64,000 nucleotides of DNA from Calliopum simillimum (Eukaryota; Arthropoda; Insecta; Diptera; Lauxaniidae): NCBI GenBank assembly GCA_951812925.1, contig OX638368.1, positions 14,125,287 through 14,189,286 on the forward strand, read 5' to 3'. Under the pieces are notes generated by a model. That model saw nothing but the letters and a program-made list of their open reading frames with translations, was not told the DNA's origin and searched no databases. A program made the translations under genes and the position numbers. This document shows, piece after piece, positions 59,605 to 64,000 of this stretch; positions within the stretch are counted from its first letter, which is position 1; the number at the start of each line of letters is the position of its first letter.

Positions 59605-60278
59605 ATCGAAAATAAATGTATGTTAAGAATAACTAATAAATATTATATTTACACTATACTTTCAACACTAACTCAATTAACTAGTTTATTTAATTATTTT
59701 TTCACTTTGTTGTAAAAAAATAGTTTAGGCTTGAAATATTTAATCTTTCAAAATTTTTCCTTAGGGTATGAATATTTAGGGTAGAATATTACCACCTTAG
59801 GTTACTGCAAGAATAAAATATTTGGCTATTGCGCTATAATTTGTTTTCTAGATTCAATGTTATCTGATAAAATTATTTAGAATTAAAGTTAAGGACAGAA
59901 TATGATATTCAACACTCTGTAGATCACAAAACTCAAACCAAATCTATCAGAATATAAAATTATGGCAACACCTAAGTATTGAACCATCAAGCATAAATGC
60001 ATCTTGGTCGAAACTATTCGAATTCTTCAAATATTCGCAATTCCAAAGGGATTTATAAAATTGACAACCTAAATTTACTTTAAAATATTTACTAGTCGAA
60101 GCTATTTGAATGCCTGCGTCATAATAGTCGAAATCCAGTAAAATTTTAACTGTGAAAAAAAACCCATTGAATCCGGAAAAGAAATTAGATATCTCTTGAA
60201 ATTTAACAAACCTGAAACTAATCTTTGGGCTCACATGACAGAAGGACATGTTTTTGCCCCACGTTGGGCGCCATTATA
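59605..60278 (-). other. 5' leader of the retrotransposon
   Basis: 674 bases between the 5' LTR and the gag ATG. Contains the primer site at its upstream end; otherwise A/T-rich, with no open frame I would call and no obvious internal gene. It would form the untranslated leader and probably the packaging signal. Confidence 0.75.
60256..60273 (-). other. Primer-binding site, tRNA-Lys
   Basis: The plus strand reads GCCCCACGTTGGGCGCCA, which equals the last 18 bases, CCA included, of insect tRNA-Lys(CUU). On the element's strand it is complementary to that tRNA and stands 5 bases after the 5' LTR, the usual place for initiation of minus-strand DNA. Confidence 0.92.
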
Positions 60279-62939
60279 TGTAATGTACATTTTGCCATAT
60301 TAAAACTCCAGTAGGAGTTCCATTGCTGTTGGAGGATATTGAGTCGAGCGGGAGCCATTGATCTGCTAGCTTGCAGTCGGGTGGGGTGGGTTTTGACTCT
60401 CTACCACTACCAAAGGACCATACATATATTATTATAGACTCCCTAAACAAAAGCGTCATAAAAGAACTGACTTAACAAACTAAACTTTACTAAACTAAAT
60501 GGACTAGATGACCCCAAATTCAAATTAAACCCCATTAAGGCCAAAAGAGCAAAACAAAACAACAACAAAATTGATGGCAGTAACTAAAATGGTGATTGTA
60601 TCTTCAAAACAGGTCAGAAGATACATGGGTCTTTACCCTCCCTACCATGATCCTAAGTCCCGAAACCTTTTTATAGGATCCCTTTAAAACCTAAATGTAT
60701 TCTACCCTAATTCATCCCTGAAGGAAAAAAAAATATTAAATTCAATTTGACATATTTCCAAATTTATTCTTAACAAATTTCAATCCATAATTCACTTAAT
60801 ATAGACCTAAATTTTTGGCTTATTACAAACAAATTAATCCTTATAGCAAATCTTCTTTTACAACCGCTTATCTTTGTTATTTAAATCTTAAACAGAAGAT
60901 CTAAGCCTAAATATATAAAATTTATAGAAATTAGATTACATTTTTTTCTTAACAAATATTTCTAATTATCATTTGCGCAAAATTTTCAATTAATTATAAA
61001 TGGATTTTAAAAGCCTAGCAAGTAGCAAAACTTAAGAAAAAAAAATAATTTGATTAATTCTGATCTCGCATCAATAAATGTAATTCCGAAATTCACCTTT
61101 TAATTTACTGTAACATTTAGGTTAACAGCATAGACAAAATTGAAACGATAGTGATCAATGTAAGCAAAAAAGAAATAAAATGCAAACAAAATGAAATACT
61201 CAATATTGAAGAGCAAAGAAAAAAAAACTTTACAACTCCATTCCGTTTACATTATTCACCACGGACTTGAACCGAAATTCTCTTTCAATCAATCACCTTT
61301 CAATTTCTAATGTGCTTCTTTAATTTATTAGCTCTGAGAGCGTAAATTACAATCAGGCAAAAAAAGAGTACTCACGTATACATGTTGATCAGCAGAGGCC
61401 TCCGATGATGGTAATGTACCCGATGAGAAATGTTGCCAGCTGTAAACTTTTGATGTTAAGGAGAATTATGTTGCCAATCAATGTTGCTAAGCAATCTTAT
61501 GGCCAAGAGTCTTAACTTGGCTTAAACCTTAAAATTTTAGTTAACGGACTTTTCATTAATATTTTGTTTGCAATCAAATTTCATAAAATGCCTTTAGACT
61601 TATTTTGAATCTTTAAATTTTTCACTTTTCCAAAATTAATTTTAACTTTTCTTTTTTTTAATATACTTGCATTTAAAATATTACTTTTACTTCTTTCTTA
61701 ATTTAATCTTTTTTACTTAAAATTTTTTTTTTCAACTTGCATATCACTTTTAGTCTCTTATATATATAACGTTAGTTTTTTTTTTATATGTATATGCAAA
61801 TTCTTTTCACTGATCTTAACTAAATAATCCGCTATATAGACGAAATTTTTTTTTTTTTTATGTATATAATGGAATTTTTTTTTTGCACATTTTTTTTCTA
61901 TTCGAAATTTAGATCTTATTTAATTAATAATTTTTTTCCACTTTTTCTCTTTAATTCTAACTTTTCTTGTCTGTTTCCCTAACCTTACTTATATTGGAAA
62001 TGCACATTTAGGATGATCGACGGATCTTTATTAATCGAATTTTAACTTATCCGCGCGTCTATCAACGATAATTAAATTTAATTTTATACTAAATTTTGTG
62101 TTTTTTCCTTTTTCTTCCCGACTTCTTCGAATTTTACAAGAAGGTTTTAAAATCTAGCCTTTTCTTTTTGCACTTTGCTTTATTCACAGTTCCAACTGTA
62201 CTGATAAAAATACATATATGCTGCAATACTAAATTTTCTGGAGAGCAAGCTTATGCTGGTTATATAGCAATCGTCGACTTGAAAAATTTTTATCCCGCTT
62301 TGGTTCCACTTGCTCTCCACAAAAAAAAACTGAAACCCAGCAAGAAACTGATAATCGTGCTGACCAGGCAACAAAGGTAATCCAAATTTATCTCCTCAAT
62401 CTACCGATGAATCAATATAATTTCTATTAAGACGAATAAGGAGAAATTATTTGGGCACACGATTCTCTACAACAAATAACTTACTCAGAATTTATTCCAA
62501 CATGTGATAGGTATTGTGGTTAATTTTCCTATCATACAGCAAAACAATGAAATTTACTCTCTATTTAAACGCTTTTTCTCTGACTTGAGTTATGAAACGA
62601 TAACCAAAACTTCATATAATGTTTGTTTTACTGATTATTAAAATTTTTAAAAGTTTTATTAACTTCTGAGCGGGACGTCTGATCTGCTGCACAGGTTGAA
62701 GAAAAAGGAAGTTTATAGCCAACTTAAGCAATTTACAACCTAATTCTACAGCCATTTTACAAATCATATGTGCATATTTTATTGTACAGTACTAATTGAA
62801 AATTCTCTAATCTATACGAATTTTTAATTTATCTCATGAGATAAATACTTTAACTTGATTAATAGTTTGCCAACTAAAACGTATGGGAACTTCAAAAAAA
62901 CCTTTTTTTCCTTTTATTCAATAAAATTTGTTCACCACA
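60279..62939 (-). repeat. 5' LTR
   Basis: Same length as the 3' LTR (2,661 bp), with one base difference noticed (62298). Should contain the element's promoter and poly(A) signal. T-rich runs and TATATA-type stretches (61760-61800, 61850-61870) exist but I could not fix the transcription start. Confidence 0.93.
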
Positions 62940-62943
62940 CATG

Positions 62944-64000
62944 TTCTCGAAAGGCTTAGCTTTTACAGTCAGCTATTTTTGCATACTTCTCAGTGGTGTT
63001 TTTACAACGCATTAAATGGTCAATGTGGTCACAGTACGGTTATGAGCCTTATTTTTTGCAAGGCAGGAAATTATTCAACTTTTCATAAAAAAAAAAACTT
63101 AGTTCTGCTAACTTTTATTTACTACACAATATAAAAACACAGAGCAAAAATGTTACTCATACGTCATGTCAAGCATAAGATTAATTAAAAATTATAGTGC
63201 TGTGACAGCCAGGTTTTAAACTCGGAGTTTTTTTAAATGAAGTTATGGATGAATGAAATTGTTATGTTAGTAGGTACTTTAAAGTATCGATCTCACGATA
63301 TATTGTCTGACATTGATTGACATTAAACTGTCTTTATTTAATATAGTACTTACTCTTTTAAGAGCACAGTTTTTTTGCAAAACCAATAAAATTTCGAAAG
63401 TTACCACAAAAACTGTTTTGACTCAGTGCCGGCTCACTAAAATCTTGTAGCGCAGTAAATACAGTCCATCCTCGCTCTCAAAATCTTATTGAGTTTCATT
63501 TCATTGACTGACGAATGACTTTTTTTATTAGTTTTTTGTAGATTATATACAACTCATAGATTTCCCCATTGGTGAAATAAAGTCTGTCTTTCTTCGAGAC
63601 TACCATAAAATGCAACAGAAAAAACGTTACATTAAAAGATTTGAAGATAAAAAGTTACAGTTAAATACAAAAAAGTTACTCATACGTAATGTTTAAAATT
63701 TTCAAAGCTGCAGTAAGCTGATTTCTCTTGGCATTCAGCACTAAAGATCGCATTTTCTTTTAAGAAGACAAGACTAAAGTAGAATTTAAAGAGCCTCTTG
63801 TGCTTAAGCTAATTGAACTTAAGTTGTGGCTAATTGAATTTATTTGTTCATCGCCCATAAGCCAAACCTTTCAAATATTACTGATAAAGTTTACATCAAA
63901 AATTGTCATTATAAGTTATAGAAAATATAAAATTGCAAATAATTTAGTGTTCCCAAGCAAGCCTTGATACACTTTTACATCTCTAGAACAATAAGTAGAC
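62944..64000. other. AT-rich stretch, no gene
   Basis: Right flank of the retrotransposon. Two copies of the dispersed GTTACTCATACG motif occur in the same orientation, about 520 bp apart (63152-63169 and 63674-63692). No coding region recognised. Confidence 0.5.

Larger units (their letters stand above)
51806..62943 (-). mobile_element. Full-length Osvaldo/Ulysses-like Ty3/Gypsy LTR retrotransposon
   Basis: Two 2,661 bp LTRs (51810-54470 and 60279-62939) bound an internal region with gag and pol on the minus strand, and the 4 bp CATG duplication stands at 51806-51809 and 62940-62943. The unit itself is 11,130 bp. The primer site matches tRNA-Lys. Very long LTRs, a tRNA-Lys primer and no third frame are known features of the Osvaldo/Ulysses group of insects, so this assignment is likely but based on features, not on a tree. 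Both frames are open. Only one base difference was noticed between the LTRs (53829 T, 62298 C), so it inserted very recently and may still be competent. Confidence 0.93.

Overview
The window reads as eukaryotic, AT-rich, non-genic DNA from an insect, most likely a dipteran and perhaps a tephritid fruit fly. The evidence is the set of transposon families seen (an Osvaldo/Ulysses-like Ty3/Gypsy element with a tRNA-Lys primer site, mariner-like, pogo/Tigger-like, RTE-like and jockey/R1/LOA-like LINE pieces), one spliceosomal intron and abundant simple A/T tracts. I found no convincing host exon, rRNA gene, intact tRNA gene or CRISPR array. The whole window could be intergenic or lie inside a large intron. 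The species guess is inference.

Layout. 1-9.6 kb is AT-rich DNA with two tiny 5'-truncated LINE insertions (97-138 and 9181-9332, both with target-site duplications), a 297 bp TA-flanked MITE (7073-7369) and a remnant related to a larger transposon (about 6640-6835). 9.7-10.1 kb is a GC-box tandem repeat. 10952-17534 is a nest: an outer pogo/Tigger-like element with TA duplications holds a small terminal-repeat element (11484-12106), a DNA transposon with about 0.5 kb terminal inverted repeats and a broken, intron-containing transposase gene (12371-16194), and a LINE 3' fragment (about 16330-16760). 17.6-18.2 kb is a degenerate tandem array. 18265-20391 is a foldback palindrome with arms of about 650 bp, whose right arm carries a 716 bp TTAA-flanked MITE. 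22972-23373, 26105-26656, 28005-28869 and 34102-34937 are further inverted-repeat elements. 32390-33196 is an internally deleted pogo/Tigger element that keeps only the transposase C-terminus. 42018-43294 is a mariner-like element killed by two stop codons. About 43440-44190 is a LINE copy whose endonuclease start is joined in frame to its last codons. 44.3-44.7, 48.0-48.5 and 50.0-50.4 kb are degenerate tandem arrays, and 50488-51009 is a deleted mariner-like remnant.

51810-62939 is the only apparently intact large element. It is an 11,130 bp LTR retrotransposon on the minus strand with 2,661 bp LTRs, a CATG target-site duplication, a tRNA-Lys primer-binding site, a 576 aa Gag that starts with a RING-H2 finger, and a Pol in the -1 frame (protease, RT, RNase H, integrase). 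Only one difference was seen between its LTRs, so the insertion is very recent.

The strongest candidates for something new are the RING-H2 Gag, the long-TIR transposon with a candidate D-D-E triad, the palindromic GGACATAATCCCC clusters, the large foldbacks, and a dispersed 18 bp motif (consensus near GTTACTCATACGTCATGT) found about 14 times outside any element boundary I could define. Everything was read by eye, so repeat edges are approximate unless a target-site duplication is given.
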